Below the pieces are notes generated by a model. It saw only the letters and a list, made by a program, of their open reading frames with translations, was not told the origin of the DNA and did not search any database. Source: Chlorophyllum brunneum (Eukaryota > Basidiomycota > Agaricomycetes > Agaricales > Agaricaceae). From it: a DNA stretch of 64,000 bases. Position numbers and translations under genes: made by a program. Location: assembly GCA_963576785.1 (NCBI GenBank), contig OY756146.1, positions 186,001 to 250,000 on the forward strand, in the 5' to 3' direction. Shown piece after piece: positions 10,053-22,056 of this stretch. Position 1 is the stretch's first letter; the number at the start of each line of letters is the position of its first letter.

Positions 10053-11125
10053 AATAACCAACACATATTCCTACCTCCACAATATAATCTCAATATTGGT
10101 GCAAGTTTTTTCAAAAGCTTGGTCTCCAGCCCAAAAACCCCTTTTCTAGTGCAGAGACTGAATTTGTGACAAACCTTTTTTCAACTAGAGTACTAGATAT
10201 CCATATTGTATCTCTGAATTCTCAAATTTCACTATACCAGCTTGAAATTATTTGGTATGGTTCTAGACATCTCTAGAAATGTTTATCCTAACCTATACTC
10301 TGAATATCTTTGGCCAGAAGACAAATGGTAGATAGATAGTGTACTTCTTGAGTTATCTTGATAAAATTTGGCATGATTATAGCAGTCATAAAAATATCTT
10401 GGCATACAAACTCTGGGATAAAACAGATTAGTGAGGATGCAGATATATTAGATGTAAAAAAGATAAGAGTGTATATAATAATATATCTCAGTAACTGCTT
10501 ACTATACCATAGAATAACAATATATGTTACTTTTGGAGAGATACAAAAGTCCATTCCAAAAAGAACTGAGGGATTTAGACAAAATTTGGTTCCAATGGAT
10601 GTAGTTGACTAGAATTTACTTATAGAACAGCTGGAGCCTCAAAAATTAGCTTGTAAAGTACTAAAGTAATACTTTTAAATATCTTAGAAAACACAGAAAA
10701 TAAACAGCAACAAATAGATCTGCTAAGATTGTTCCAATCCTGATAAGATCAATCTAATGTGACTTTGGGTCACAAATAGAAGCTGTGGCATAATTAGACT
10801 GAGATGTCTGTATAAGATTACTTTATTCTATATTTTCTGCCTACTCTACCATTTTATCCACTATTTTGCTCTCTTCTGTTTTCTCTTCTGTTTTACCCTT
10901 AGATGGACTATACATACTATAACTTCTTTATCTCATTCTATTTATTCTTAGTCTTGTAGATAGGTATATAAGCTATAGGATACTCAGTGAGCCTCTAAGC
11001 TATGGTATGATTAAACTAAGCTATTAGTATAAGATTCCTTATTTCTTGGTTAAGTAACACTAGTTTAATAATATTTGCTTATCTGGTTACTTAGCTGAGA
11101 TAGATATTAAGACCATACCCTAGAG
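10053..11125. other. Gene-free AT-rich DNA
   Basis: Only short, low-complexity frames are present and none resembles a protein family. The base composition is that of decayed repeat DNA. Confidence 0.5.
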
Positions 11126-11170
11126 GTCACATCCTCTTTGATTGCCCTTAATAGTTGAATCTGTAACACT
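11126..11170 (+). repeat. Short dispersed repeat
   Basis: Second copy of the 45-base unit at 2048-2092. Confidence 0.6.
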
Positions 11171-11359
11171 TAGACTATGTTACTACTGATGATCCCTGGG
11201 TATTTGTGTGTTTTAGAACTCTAGGTCTTCTTGGTGTTCTCTGTGAGTTACTACTGCTCATATACTATTGTTCTGTGAAGGCTATTATTCCAAGCCTAGC
11301 TACAAATATCTGCATCTTTCTTGCAAAGCAAGTTGAATAATACTTTACCAAATATTATG

Positions 11360-11500
11360 ACCTTAGTTTATAACATAGGTTGCAAGTCTTTGGATAAAGA
11401 CAAAAAGATCAGGTGAAAAGAAAGGGGAAGATACAATCAGTAAAGTGTAAGGAATACATCAAGTAATTTTACTACTTATATACTAATAGTGACAACTGAT
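11360..11500 (+). repeat. Retroelement fragment shared with 2516-2660
   Basis: Inverted relative to the first copy; key shared words are GTCTTTGGATAAAGAC and AAAGTGTAAG, followed by ATACATCAAGTA. Non-coding. Confidence 0.5.
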
Positions 11501-11644
11501 AATAGAAAGAGCAGATTAAACAAGTTAGAGAGAAGTATATGTAATAGAGATGAAACAGGGGATAAGACAGATAGAGCAGAGTGATGGGTACACAAGATAA
11601 CAGGTATGTGATAGGAATGAAAGAGCTAACAATAGCTCATAACA

Positions 11645-12397
11645 TTGGTTATAGCAACCTATCCTGCAATCCACCAAGCCCACCAAGATAAGTACTATCT
11701 TGAGCAGACTATTCTTACTCCCAAAAATGATAAAGTCAATAATCTCAATACCACTATCCTTGACAAGGTTCCTGGTGATCAATATATGCTCAACAGTGTT
11801 GACTCTGTTGACCTAGAAGACAATGGACAGCACTATCCTGCAGGATATCTCCAGTCATTGAATGTCAGTGGTCTGTCACTTGTCAAGTTGGCTTTCAAGC
11901 CTGGCTGTCCAGTCATGCTTCTCTGGAATCTGGACCCTGATAATGGACTTTGCAATGGGACAAGAATGATAGTAGAACAGGTAGAGAGAAAGGTATTGGT
12001 ATGTAGGATCATTAGTCAAGAGAGAGAGTTTGTAGGACAGACAGTAATGATTCCAAGGATTGTGCTGGAGCCTTTATCAGAAGCAATTCCTATTCCTCTC
12101 TGATATCATCAGTCCCCTGTCCAACTTGCCTTTGCAATGACAATCAACAAGTCTCAAGGGCAGTCAGTGAAGTATGTAGGGATTGATTTGCAGAAATCTG
12201 TGTTTTCTCATGGCCAATTGTATGTAGCATTTTCAAGATGTACATCCAAGAACAGGATCAAGGTGTTGTTACCTGAACAGACTCAGCAAAGTCATAGAAC
12301 AATGAATGTAGTATACAAAGCAGTGTTCCAATCACTTGTAGAATATAGAATAGTATTGGACTTAGAACTGACTCAGATTAAAATTGAACTCAGATGA
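11645..12397 (+). pseudogene. Helitron Rep/helicase, C-terminal (PIF1-like) fragment
   Basis: The frame carries the last part of a PIF1-like helicase as found in fungal Helitrons: LNTTILDKVPGDQYMLNSVD, LKPGCPVMLL-like FKPGCPVMLLWNLDP, NGTRMIV, then motif V ([12 protein letters not shown]) and motif VI ([18 protein letters not shown]). A single in-frame TGA at 12101-12103 splits the frame between these motifs. The Rep endonuclease and helicase motifs I-IV are absent. The Helitron 3' terminus (hairpin plus CTRR) could not be placed, but host-type sequence begins at about 12420. This is a truncated, inactive copy abutting the first host gene. Confidence 0.85.
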
Positions 12398-12623
12398 ACA
12401 TTAAACTCAGGAGCTCAGTTTACCATTGGGTTTGCTGTGGTACTCAAGCTCGTTCCATAAAGGGGCAGAAGGACTCTTGTCAGCAAATGTATTAGATAAG
12501 CTTCCACTTGGGACGGCGTTTCTTCGGAAGTCTCTCACTGTACACTTAAATGGAAAACAACTGTCCCAGCAGTTGGAACCTTACAGACCCGCTTTACTTC
12601 CTTTACATACCGGACCACGAATA

Positions 12624-14626
12624 ATGGAACAAGAAGCACCACCCAACCGCAAGACAAACACTGAAGAACGCATCGAAATGACCAATCTGTGTACCACTGG
12701 ACCTTCCAAACGGCTCATGGCCGCCTCAGTGACAGCTGTATCCAGCAAGAACAACGTTTCAGAAAATGAGATCACAATGAATCACAGACAACACCCAGCA
12801 GATACCAGGACCAGGGAGCAGAGAACGGCGGAGAAAATACAGTTCTTGGCATTGTGTTGGTGTATCTTCCTCGCTGGTTGGAATGATGGAACGACTGGTC
12901 CCTTGCTACCGCGTATACAAGAAGTTTATCACGTCCGTTTCATCCTATGTCCTACAGCTCGCAGCTGACCTTCAACACGCCACAGGTCGGCTTTACGGTC
13001 GTGTCTTTGATTTTCATCTTTGCCTGTGTCGTACGTCTCTTCCTGTCCTTACTTCCCTTCCGTACCGCATCTCAGGCTACGAATTTAAGGGGTTCATTCT
13101 TGGTGCCCTCACCAATGTTCATCTGACAGACCGTCTTGGATTTGGCAAGGTTTGTAAACGGGTTCGTTGACAGAAGATAGCGTATTCACACAGTCTATCT
13201 GAGCAGACTATTATTTTTGGTACAATTTTTATCTTCCTTACCTCCCCTGGACTCATGCATGGGAATACAGGCTCTGCTCTGCAGGTGATAGCATATACCC
13301 TCCAATCACCAGCCCCTCCTTTCCCCGTCTTCGTGATGGCCTTCACTATCAACGGCTTCGGTCTCGCCCTTCAGGTTTGCCAGATGCTCTTCTATCCTTT
13401 AGCGCACTCACGACTGTTGCAGGATGCTCAAGCTAATGGCTTCGTTGCCAATCTTCAACGTCATTCGGAAGCCAAGATGGGTCTCCTCCATGCAGCTTAC
13501 GGTTGTGTATTTCCCACTCTGGGTGTCGAACCATCAACTCATCCATCTTAGGCGCTGGCGCCTTCTCTTCACCACTGATCGCAACGCAGTTTGCGCAACT
13601 TCAACGATGGTCCTTCCACTATCTTGTGTCTCTCGGGCTCGCTGTTTCCAACACGATTATCCTCTCGATTGTGTTTGGGTTTAAAACACAGGATGGTCAG
13701 CCACACGTCCTTACTCCCCTACATTTTTGAGCCTCACCCACTCGCTACTAGAATGCCTCACCCAACTCGGACAAGAAGCGACCGAAAAGGGTGAGGACGA
13801 GCGCAGCTCCTTCAACCAAATCCTTCGGATCAAAGCCGTACACTTTTTAGCGTTCTTCATCCTCGTCTATGTCGGCGTCGAGGTCACCATCGGGGGTAAG
13901 CCATCGCTTACGGCTCTATGCATTCTAACAATGACAGGCTGGATCGTCACTTTCATGCTCGACGTCCGTAGTGGTGGACCGGCATCAGGTTACATTTCGT
14001 CAGGTTTCTTTGGGGGTACGTTATCTACCAGCAACACTCACGGAATTCAGGAATATAATCGACCCGTCAGGTCTCACGCTCGGACGCGTTCTCTTGCTCT
14101 GGGTCAACAAAAAGGTATAATCCTTCTCCCCGAAATCCGCCCTCTACTTGACCAAACATCTAGGTCGGGGAACGCCTCGTTCTCTTCCTCTATACCGTCC
14201 TTGCCATCGGGTATGCTCTCGTATCTTTGAATACCCATATCAGGTTGCCAGACCTTTTCACTAGGCTCGAGCTCATCGTCTGGCTCGTTCCTTCCCTCAT
14301 TGGGGGAGCCGTAGCAGTGTGCATCGTCGGTCTCCTCCTTGGACCCATGTACCCAATTGCGATGAACCAAGCAGGACGCACTCTCCCAAAGTGGCTGCTC
14401 ACGGGCTCTATAGGCTGGATAGCGGGATTTGGCCAGGCGGGAAGTGCAGCCTTCCCTTTCATAACTGGCGCAGTCTCTTCAAAGCACGGCATCAAGAGTC
14501 TGCAGCCATTGTGAGTCCTTAGCCTCGCGAGACATGCACTAGCTCACAACTCTTTCGAGATTGATCACAATGATGGGCTGTATGATGCTCTTATGGTACC
14601 TTGTACCATCAAAGAAACGTGATTGA
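12624..14626 (+). CDS. MFS membrane transporter (FucP/hexose-like), many introns
   Basis: Spliced conceptually, the gene encodes a 12-helix major facilitator carrier of the plasma membrane or an organelle. The N-terminus is hydrophilic; helix 1 carries CIFLAGWNDGTTGPLLPRIQ, a hallmark of fungal FucP-like sugar/H+ carriers. Other membrane blocks are LGALTNVHLTDRLGFGK (loop 2-3 motif), FAFTINGFGLALQDAQANG-like sequence across an intron, FFILVYVGVEVTIGGWIVTF, and GLLLGPMYPIAMNQAGRTLP. At least ten introns of about 45-75 bp restore the frame, for example 12931-12986, GTACGT...CTCAG near 13031, and the last at about 14510-14569. The terminal exon ends YLVPSKKRD-stop at 14624-14626. The ATG at 12624 is preferred; 12777 is an alternative. 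The substrate cannot be told from sequence. It is the first host gene right of the Helitron fragment and keeps an intact frame. Confidence 0.85.
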
Positions 14627-14732
14627 ATAATTCACACAATTTATTCCCACCAATGTCTCCTAGCCATACAAGAATATATTAAAAAATACACTGGTGTACA
14701 AACAGAAAAAACCACACTAAAGCTCTAACATT
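14627..14732. other. Short 3'-to-3' intergenic region
   Basis: AT-rich spacer between the MFS stop codon and the H2B stop codon; the two genes converge here. Presumably carries both polyadenylation signals. Confidence 0.6.
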
Positions 14733-15340
14733 TTATTTGGTACCGGCCGAAGAGAATTCTGAGGATGTGAGTCAGCTGACGCACTCCACGATAAACAACA
14801 ATTAGAGACATACTTGTTACCGACTTCGTACCCTCGGAAATAGCGTGCTTGGCAAGTTCACCAGGAAGAATGAGACGAACAGATGTTTGAATTTCGCGAG
14901 AAGAGATGGTGGACTTCTTCGAATAAGCAGCAAGCTCTGTGGTAGCACATCAACAATTGTCTCAACGCAATTAATCAGACCAAGACCACTCACTGGAAGC
15001 CTCAGTGGCAATACGCTCAAAGATATCATTGACAAAGCTGTTAAGGATGGCCATCGCCTTGTTGGAAATACCCGTGTCGGGGTGGACCTGCTTGAGGACT
15101 GGAACGACCGTGTCAACTCCCACCTTGTCACCCGAAAGTGAGGTCACGAAACCCACCCTTGTAGATATATGAGGAATATGTCTCCTTTCTCAGCTTCTTA
15201 CGTTTCTTCTTATCACCTTCAGCACCAGCTGTTGGCTTGGTTTTCTTTGCAGCCTTTGCACCTTCAGTTGACTTAGCAGGAGCCTTGGACGCAGTAGACG
15301 CCGGAGCCTTTCCGGCAGTAGAAGCGGGTTTAGGAGCCAT
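14733..15340 (-). CDS. HTB1: Histone H2B
   Basis: Core nucleosome protein. The ATG at 15340-15338 begins [15 protein letters not shown], a Lys/Ala-rich tail, followed by [17 protein letters not shown], then across an intron [19 protein letters not shown], the histone fold with [14 protein letters not shown], and across a second intron [20 protein letters not shown] and [21 protein letters not shown] third intron (starting GTATGTCTC, ending CCTCAG) separates the last residues KFSSAGTK from the stop at 14733-14735. All introns keep frame. The gene is head-to-head with H2A across a 298-bp shared promoter. Length (about 140 aa) is normal for the family. No defect is seen. Confidence 0.97.
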
Positions 15341-15638
15341 TTCGAAGACTAGATTCAAAGAGAGGGAAAACGGGGTTGCGCAAAGATGGGAACGGGGGTG
15401 GCGTGGTGGTGGTCTGGAGGCAAGTCAAATGATATCCAAGCGCAATGTGTACGGGTGTATATATACTAGCACGTGACTTTGTCCTTGTTTGTTTCTGCGA
15501 CGCGTCAGGTGTTTAATGGAAAACGACGCGTCTCGCGCTTGTTGATCAAGTTCGCGTGACTATAAATACCCCCGAACACACCGTTTTCTCCCCCCATTTC
15601 GCCTACTTACTCTTTCGAAGCCTCACCTCAACTCAAAC
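15341..15638. promoter_or_regulatory. Bidirectional histone H2A/H2B promoter
   Basis: The intergenic region has mirror-image layout: a TATA box for H2B at 15458-15465 (TATATATA) and one for H2A at 15561-15568 (TATAAATA), with two ACGCGT words (MluI cell-cycle box core) between them at 15500-15505 and 15526-15531, both inside the same longer word GACGCGTC. ACGCGT is the binding core of MBF in other fungi; its position suggests G1/S co-regulation of the pair. The DNA data show the sites; the factor is inferred. Confidence 0.7.
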
Positions 15639-16151
<513 letters not shown>

Positions 16152-16258
16152 ATGTGCCCTGGGGCGGGCAGGACTCGGTTATTTATTGTATAGTGCTGTA
16201 TTATATTAATGTACTATCATTAGGATATCACCATAAGAGTAAGAACATACTTGGGTCC

Positions 16259-17671
16259 TTAATCGTGAGCGTCCTTGCGGACCAGATTAACCTTGACCTT
16301 ACTCATCTTTCCTGAGAGATGTGACGAGGGAACGAGATATCCATGTAAACTCGCCATTAATCCTAGCCTTGCTGAATTTGATCCTGAGGGTGGACTGACG
16401 ACCTGGGTGATCGTCTGCGTTTCTACACTATGCACTTCGATAGTCTCGTTCGGTAGCAATGACGTGATATAGGGATAATCCAGGCCTTATAAGCCCTCCT
16501 TTAGCTTCTAACCGCAAATACAGATCCACAAAATGACTTACAGACGTCTTTAGGATAGCCAGCCCATTCCAGTGTGCCCCTCACCGGGTCCCCATCCCCG
16601 GTAATAAAGACACCCAATGCACTGGCACCCGTCCAGCTCAAAATCAAAAACTCATTTTCGCCAATAACAGTAATGAGAGGCTTAACCTCCCATGGTGTTG
16701 GATCCGCAACCTGTCGCAATGGCAATAACTGATAAAGTGAAGCCCGATCGAGATCAACCATGTTATAGTACTCATTATCCGCATAACACAACGCCTGACC
16801 CGTCCTTCGAGCGCTAATGGCTAGCGGGGATCCGGACGGTAGTGGAACTTCCTGCACCTGGCGTCAGTAAAGCTCAATAACCCTAAGCAGCGAAATGCAT
16901 ACCTTCTGATAAAACAACCGGTCATTCCTCATTGCGAACATGGCAATACCAGTACGCTTTATAACAGAAAATTCGACTGCCTCGTTGACGACGACAGCTG
17001 GCCTTTGGAGGTGTCGGTGGTCAACGGCAACCGTTAAGACACCACGGATTGGTTTGAGGTTGACCGGGTCGAGGGAGGGTAGAGTGTAGAAGTAAATTTG
17101 GCGATCTATAAACGACGAGTAAGATGCCAAAGATACGGAATTACGACGGTGGACGCACCTGACTGAACGAGAAGACGGGATAGAGAGGGTAAAATGACAA
17201 TATCATCGATGGCTTTCTCCGTGGGAAGCATTCGTCGAGAGAGAATAGTATACGATTCCAGCTGAAGCACCATTGGTCAACCATACGGCAAAGAAGGACC
17301 AAAGTGCGTACCACATTGGGATCATCGGCTTGGAGGGCAAAACGCACGACTTCACCATTGGAACACCCGACATAAATCTCAGAAGCTGTGAGATATCAAT
17401 ATACGACATGTACATCCACAAGAATGTGTTACCTAACACTAAGTCAGCCCCAGTCCCGTCAGCAAGACGTATGCATACCTAGAGCCTGGGCACATGTAAT
17501 CTGAGGTCGAGTGACATCGATGTGTATGTTCCTGGACGAATCTACGTCAATTGAGCTATTATCCACGCAGAATAGCTGTGAATACGCACCAAGCTCGTCC
17601 TCAAATACTGTAGGAATCAAATCCTGGACCTGGAATGGCGGAATGTCAGGAGGATTTGTAGGTGCACTCAT
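16259..17671 (-). CDS. CNH-domain protein, Vps3/Vps39 (TGFBRAP1)-like, short form
   Basis: The minus strand encodes a citron-homology (CNH) beta-propeller as found at the N-terminus of Vps3/Vps39, tethering subunits of CORVET/HOPS at endosome and vacuole. Start: MSAPTNPPDIPPFQVQDL at 17671. After introns, RFALQADDPN joins LESYTILSRRMLPTEKAIDD, then SLSRLLVQSDRQIYFYTLPS, LKPIRGVLTVAVDHRHLQRP, and GENEFLILSWTGASALGVFI. The last exon reads CLDYPYITSLLPNETIEVHS. The frame stops at 16261-16259 after KVNLVRKDAHD. Known Vps3/Vps39-type proteins are about 900-1000 residues with a C-terminal clathrin-repeat and Vps39 domains; only about 400 residues exist here before histone H2A, so the protein is either a CNH-only form or a truncated gene. 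Five or more short introns splice cleanly. Confidence 0.75.
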
Positions 17672-17837
17672 AGTTGCATTGAGAAGTGAGGATGATCACG
17701 TGCAAAAACCTCCTGATGTTGTTCTAATTTTAAAGTCAGTAAAAACGCCCTCGCTAATAAGTTCCCTGCCCGCGCCCACCACTTTCCACGTCAAGTGAAC
17801 AAGCCATCAAATTCCCGCTCGAAACGACCTTCACGGA
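17672..17837. promoter_or_regulatory. Divergent promoter region, CNH gene / FunK1 A
   Basis: 166 bp between two divergently oriented start codons. It must hold both promoters; no clear TATA box or repeated operator is seen. Confidence 0.5.
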
Positions 17838-20800
17838 ATGAGTATCGTAGTCGATGCCCGACAATTCCTGGAAAAGTTCCTCCCAGTTCCTGACGAAGTC
17901 ATAGCTGAGATACACAAGTCGCTGGAGGAGGAATCGCTCTACAAAGACTCTAAATGGATTGGATTTCCAAATAAATCAAACAAAAACAACACACCTTCAA
18001 TACTAGAGGATCCCAGGCCTGTGGCCACTTCATCCACCCAGGACGAGTCATCACACAAAGCTTTTGTTCGGATAGCTAACAGGATTACTCACATGCTGTA
18101 CGCGCGAAGTGACTCTGCACAGGTTAGACTGTCTGGCGAATGGGTCGATACACACGATCGGACACCACTTCCACACAGCCCACGTTCCCAGATCATTTTG
18201 CCTGACATTTCCTTTGCGACTCTGACGACTGCTCGAGAGATGAAGACATGGCCTCAAGCTCCGAAAGACGAAACCGAAAAATCTGATAATGCAACTGAGC
18301 AAATACAGGTGAGTAATGGAGAATGACCAGACTCATTATTGCTCACTGCCCTCAGGTAGACAGCTGTGAGGAAGCCAAAGTAAATACGACCGAGGATAAC
18401 CAGGCATCTCTCTTCCGTGTTCTATTCTTTACCAATATCTGATACGGTCCTCATATTCAGACAGATGGAGGGAAAGGCGAAGATACTGAGCAAACGGCAC
18501 TTGACAAAGAGGTAATTTTTCTTCAACTCTACAACACAGTATCTGAGGTACCCCATCACGGTATTCAGGCATCGCGTCTCTGGCTCCAAATTTTCACTGT
18601 GGTGGAAGTCAAACTGAATGAAAATGCTCGTTCCCTAACCCGACTCTCCACATACGTCGGTCAAATCTTCAGGGAACAACTTGATCGACAATTTGTCTTT
18701 GCCCTCTCCCTCCATTTCGACAACATCCAGGTCCATCTCTTTGACCGCAGCGGAGCGGTCAGCTCTACCGCGATGGACATCCACAAAGTCAGTGTTCCAT
18801 CGTCGTCTCAATCAATACCTCCTCAACCCGGTGTTTAGCAACCAAAGGAATTCATCCGCATCATCAGCAGCTTTTCCTATCTGCCGCCGCCGACGCTCGG
18901 GTGGGATCCAACGTTTCGTGTCTGGGATGGAAACGACGTTGTTCCATCCTACACGACCTCGTTGCAAAAGTTCAATAGCGCGTACGAGGTTCCTTGGGTC
19001 ATTGATGGTTTTGGGGAGAACCAAGCTAACACCATCAGTCCGGGCGGTAGTCCTGCTCGCAACACGGAGATCCCCATCCCTGAAAACAACCCCTGTACGA
19101 GTTTCGCCATCGTGGCTGAGTCAAACGATCCTTCATGCAATGAAGACGCCCCTCCCGCCAAGGACTACTGGCAATATGTCGTGATCAGGATCTTGTGTCT
19201 CGAAAATGAGAAGAGAATATGGGGAAGAGGCACCATCGTGCTCGAGGCGATTTCATTGGAGGACTGGCGTAAGAAGAACGAAAAGGCATGTCGATTCATA
19301 TCCTCTGCCCAGGATAACACCTAAGTTCTGTCTAGGCGCAGATCTATGTGATGAAACAATCATGGCAACGGCTACCTATATGCGACAACGACGATGGAAC
19401 AGTGGAGCTATTCAATGCCAAACAAGGCCCAGACAAGCCAATGGAACCATCAGTCGATATTCAGTCCTTGCACACAGAGATTCAATCATATCCATTTGAA
19501 GCATGTGTGCTTCGACATGCTGGAATGGCGGATCGCCTGCATGATTATGGATATGTCAGGTCGAATAAGGAGAAGGTGGAGACGTTGTCGTTCATCCGCC
19601 AGGAACTCAAATATATGCCTCTGAAAGCGGGGAACGACCTCATGGTCAAATTGAATACAGATACCAATCACTGGTCAAGCGAGCAACCACCCGAAGAAAG
19701 CATTTCGCAATCCGTCTCCGAAACTGAACTTCCTGTTATCATTTCTCGGACACAGAGTCGTATCTTCTGGAAGTTGTCGGGCTGGCCAATCAGAAGGTTC
19801 AAAGACAAGCGCGAGTTGTTACGTTGCTTCAAGAACGCGGTGAAAGGTTTGTGTTTATTAGAACTGGTGCCTCCTGGAGACTGATGAATCAAGACCACGA
19901 GCGGTTGTATAAGGCGGGTATAGTGCACCGCGACATTAGCATCAACAATATTTTGATCTCGCCCAGTGGCGAAGGCCATCTGATTGACTTTGACCACAGC
20001 AAGATCACCGTTCGCACCAAAAAGCCGTCGTCAGCTTCCGGGTCCTTGGAAAAAGACTGGCGTGAAATCTTTTCCAGATATTTAGATCAGAAAATACTGG
20101 AGCTTGCCGAACAGTGGTATGGTAGCGGCGCAGTTCCATATCTCGCGGAACTGCACAAGACCTGGAATTTCTACGGCAGCAGTACGGTAACGACTGCCGA
20201 TCTGGGATGGATTGACGAGGTCGGTTATTGCTATTCATTGGTAGAATGAACGATGTTTGACCATCTCCATAGCCATATCCGATTCCCGATTTTGGTGATC
20301 ATAAACCAGGGGATACTTGCGCGGTGCGGTGTTCAGCTATATTCTCCTCACTTGACAAATCTCATATGGTGTTTAGGGCACTCCCCCTTTCATGAGCTGG
20401 AAATTGAGGCGGGATTTTTCAGGGCATAAAGCAATCCATGATATCGAATCATTCTGGTGGGTCCTGATCTACATTATGCTCAAGTGTGACGGACCGGGAG
20501 GAACGCTTCGGAAGAACCCATCTAAAGAGCTGAAACAACTAGTCGACGATCTATTCTATAACGACTACCACTCAGCCCGTGCAAAGGGCAGAATTCTAGG
20601 GCGTGGTGACTCGGCCTTGGAAAACCTGTTCAAACACGTCAGCCCTTATTTCGACAACCTCAAAGACCTCGTACGACGCTGGTACAGCGTCTTCCAAATC
20701 GCCTGGATGCATGACTCTGGGATGGAGGACCAATACCCACATAGTGTCATCTGCAAAATTCTAGATACGACTCTTGCGCAGCTTGATGGAGATGGAGAAG

Positions 20801-21075
20801 CGACTGAGCGGGATGATCTTACAAAGGCCGAGGAGACGCGCAGGGAAATATATCAGAGGGATGCGGAAATGGCCATTCGCCGACAAATGACAGTCCATGG
20901 AGTCTCGAGAGAACAAACTTCGGATAAAGCAGCATCGTCAACCACTCCCATTCCAGATCCCGTCGAGAAATGCTCAGCTATGGTTGTCACGCCCGTTCAA
21001 CCCACGGAATTGAAAGCTCCATTCTGCTCCCCCGAAGAGGAACCACCAAGGAAAAAGCTTCGACGTTGCTTGTAG
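17838..21075 (+). CDS. FunK1-type fungal protein kinase, copy A
   Basis: This multi-exon gene encodes a kinase of the FunK1 family, an expanded, fungus-specific group in mushrooms. Exon 1 (17838-18308) has the N-terminal helical region (ARQFLEKFLPVPDEVIAEIH) and the GEWVDTHDR motif. Later exons carry RLSTYVGQIFREQLDRQFVF, LGWDPTFRVWDGNDVV, the KQSWQRLP strand, then the kinase core: catalytic loop VHRDISINNILI (HRD at 19926-19934) and LIDFDHSK in place of DFG (19986-19994). After an intron beginning GTCGGT comes PDFGDHKPGD, then GTPPFMSWKLRRDF (activation-segment end) and HDIESFWWVLIYIMLKCDGP. The C-terminus is basic (RKKLRRCL). The frame appears intact. It is the most divergent of the four copies here and is not in the inverted duplication. 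Substrates are unknown. Confidence 0.85.
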
Positions 21076-21176
21076 GGTTTTGTGCAATGTATTTAAACAC
21101 TGCTTAATTTGGGTGGAATAAACGGTCACGTGCGAGCCCGAAATTATGGCTCTCCTGTCAATTTCTCTCCAGCCCC

Positions 21177-22007
21177 ATGTTGCTCAGACCTCTACGCCAC
21201 AGTCTATACGCCACTGCCCACCGCAGAAACATCCACCTCTACTCCAATTATCAAGCACCAGACCTAGACGAAAATGAACTCAACAACACTCTCCACTCCC
21301 TCGTTGCTTCAGGTCAATTCTCAGCAGCCGAACGTCTCCGGCTCAAAATCGTCTCCAACGGTCTTCACATATACCCAAAAATTGAGTATGCAAATGTTGC
21401 ATTAGCGTGTCTACGCAATCGTCGATTATCAGGAGCTTCAGGAATCCAGTTGACTGAATACCTGACTTGGCTTAATCTTGTTCCTGACCGTGAACGGCTT
21501 CATCCTTCTTCATCCCATTCACCCACAAAGCCCTCTTCTCCTTTTGACGCTGTTGTACATGACATTACATACCGGGCTTCTATTCCGAGTTTCCATCCTT
21601 TTCTTACAGAAACTGGAGTAGTACTCGCTTCTAAAGGGTTTACTAGACGTCATTTCCTCACCCTCGCACGTCCAATCATCATCCATTCTCGTCCAACGTC
21701 TCCTTCTCTTACAGCTTTCGCACAAATGGAACGTCGTGCCGTGGATTACGAACGTCTACGCGACCTTCCTCGAACCGGAATCTCGAAATTCATCCAGAGT
21801 TCCCTAATCCAGTTATTCGCTCAACGAGGATGGTTGTGGAAGAGCGTCGACTTGGTGTTGGCGCAGAGAAATTATCCCTTCCCTGATTCTATTTATCAAC
21901 TAGTGTTGGATGGAATCTCGAACACACGGCAGGTGCGCAAGAAGGATATGATTCTGAAGCGGTGGGAGAAGGACAAGGCGTTCCTTTTACACGGAATTAA
22001 AAAGTAG
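21177..22007 (+). CDS. Hypothetical protein with mitochondrial-type N-terminus (possibly PPR-like)
   Basis: A single-exon frame of 276 codons starting at ATG 21177. The first 20 residues (MLLRPLRHSLYATAHRRNIH) are rich in Arg, Leu and Ala with no acidic residue, as in a mitochondrial presequence. The following segment LNNTLHSLVASGQFSAAERL and the helical run YANVALACLRNRRLSG resemble the paired helices of fungal pentatricopeptide-like organelle RNA proteins, but no repeat array can be claimed. The C-terminus is very basic (KKDMILKRWEKDKAFLL). The stop lies 50 bp from the stop of the convergent PITH gene. I do not recognise the family. Confidence 0.6.
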   Translation: MLLRPLRHSLYATAHRRNIHLYSNYQAPDLDENELNNTLHSLVASGQFSAAERLRLKIVSNGLHIYPKIEYANVALACLRNRRLSGASGIQLTEYLTWLNLVPDRERLHPSSSHSPTKPSSPFDAVVHDITYRASIPSFHPFLTETGVVLASKGFTRRHFLTLARPIIIHSRPTSPSLTAFAQMERRAVDYERLRDLPRTGISKFIQSSLIQLFAQRGWLWKSVDLVLAQRNYPFPDSIYQLVLDGISNTRQVRKKDMILKRWEKDKAFLLHGIKK

Positions 22008-22056
22008 CCTGGTGCGTTTACAAGTTTCTATGCATTTCCGACTTTATACTAAACTA

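Noticed and set aside
20216..20271. Stop after DLGWIDEVG in all FunK1 copies suggesting truncation
   Set aside because: The sequence from GTCGG to the following CATAG or TTAG behaves as an intron in every copy, joining DE to PY and PDFGD.
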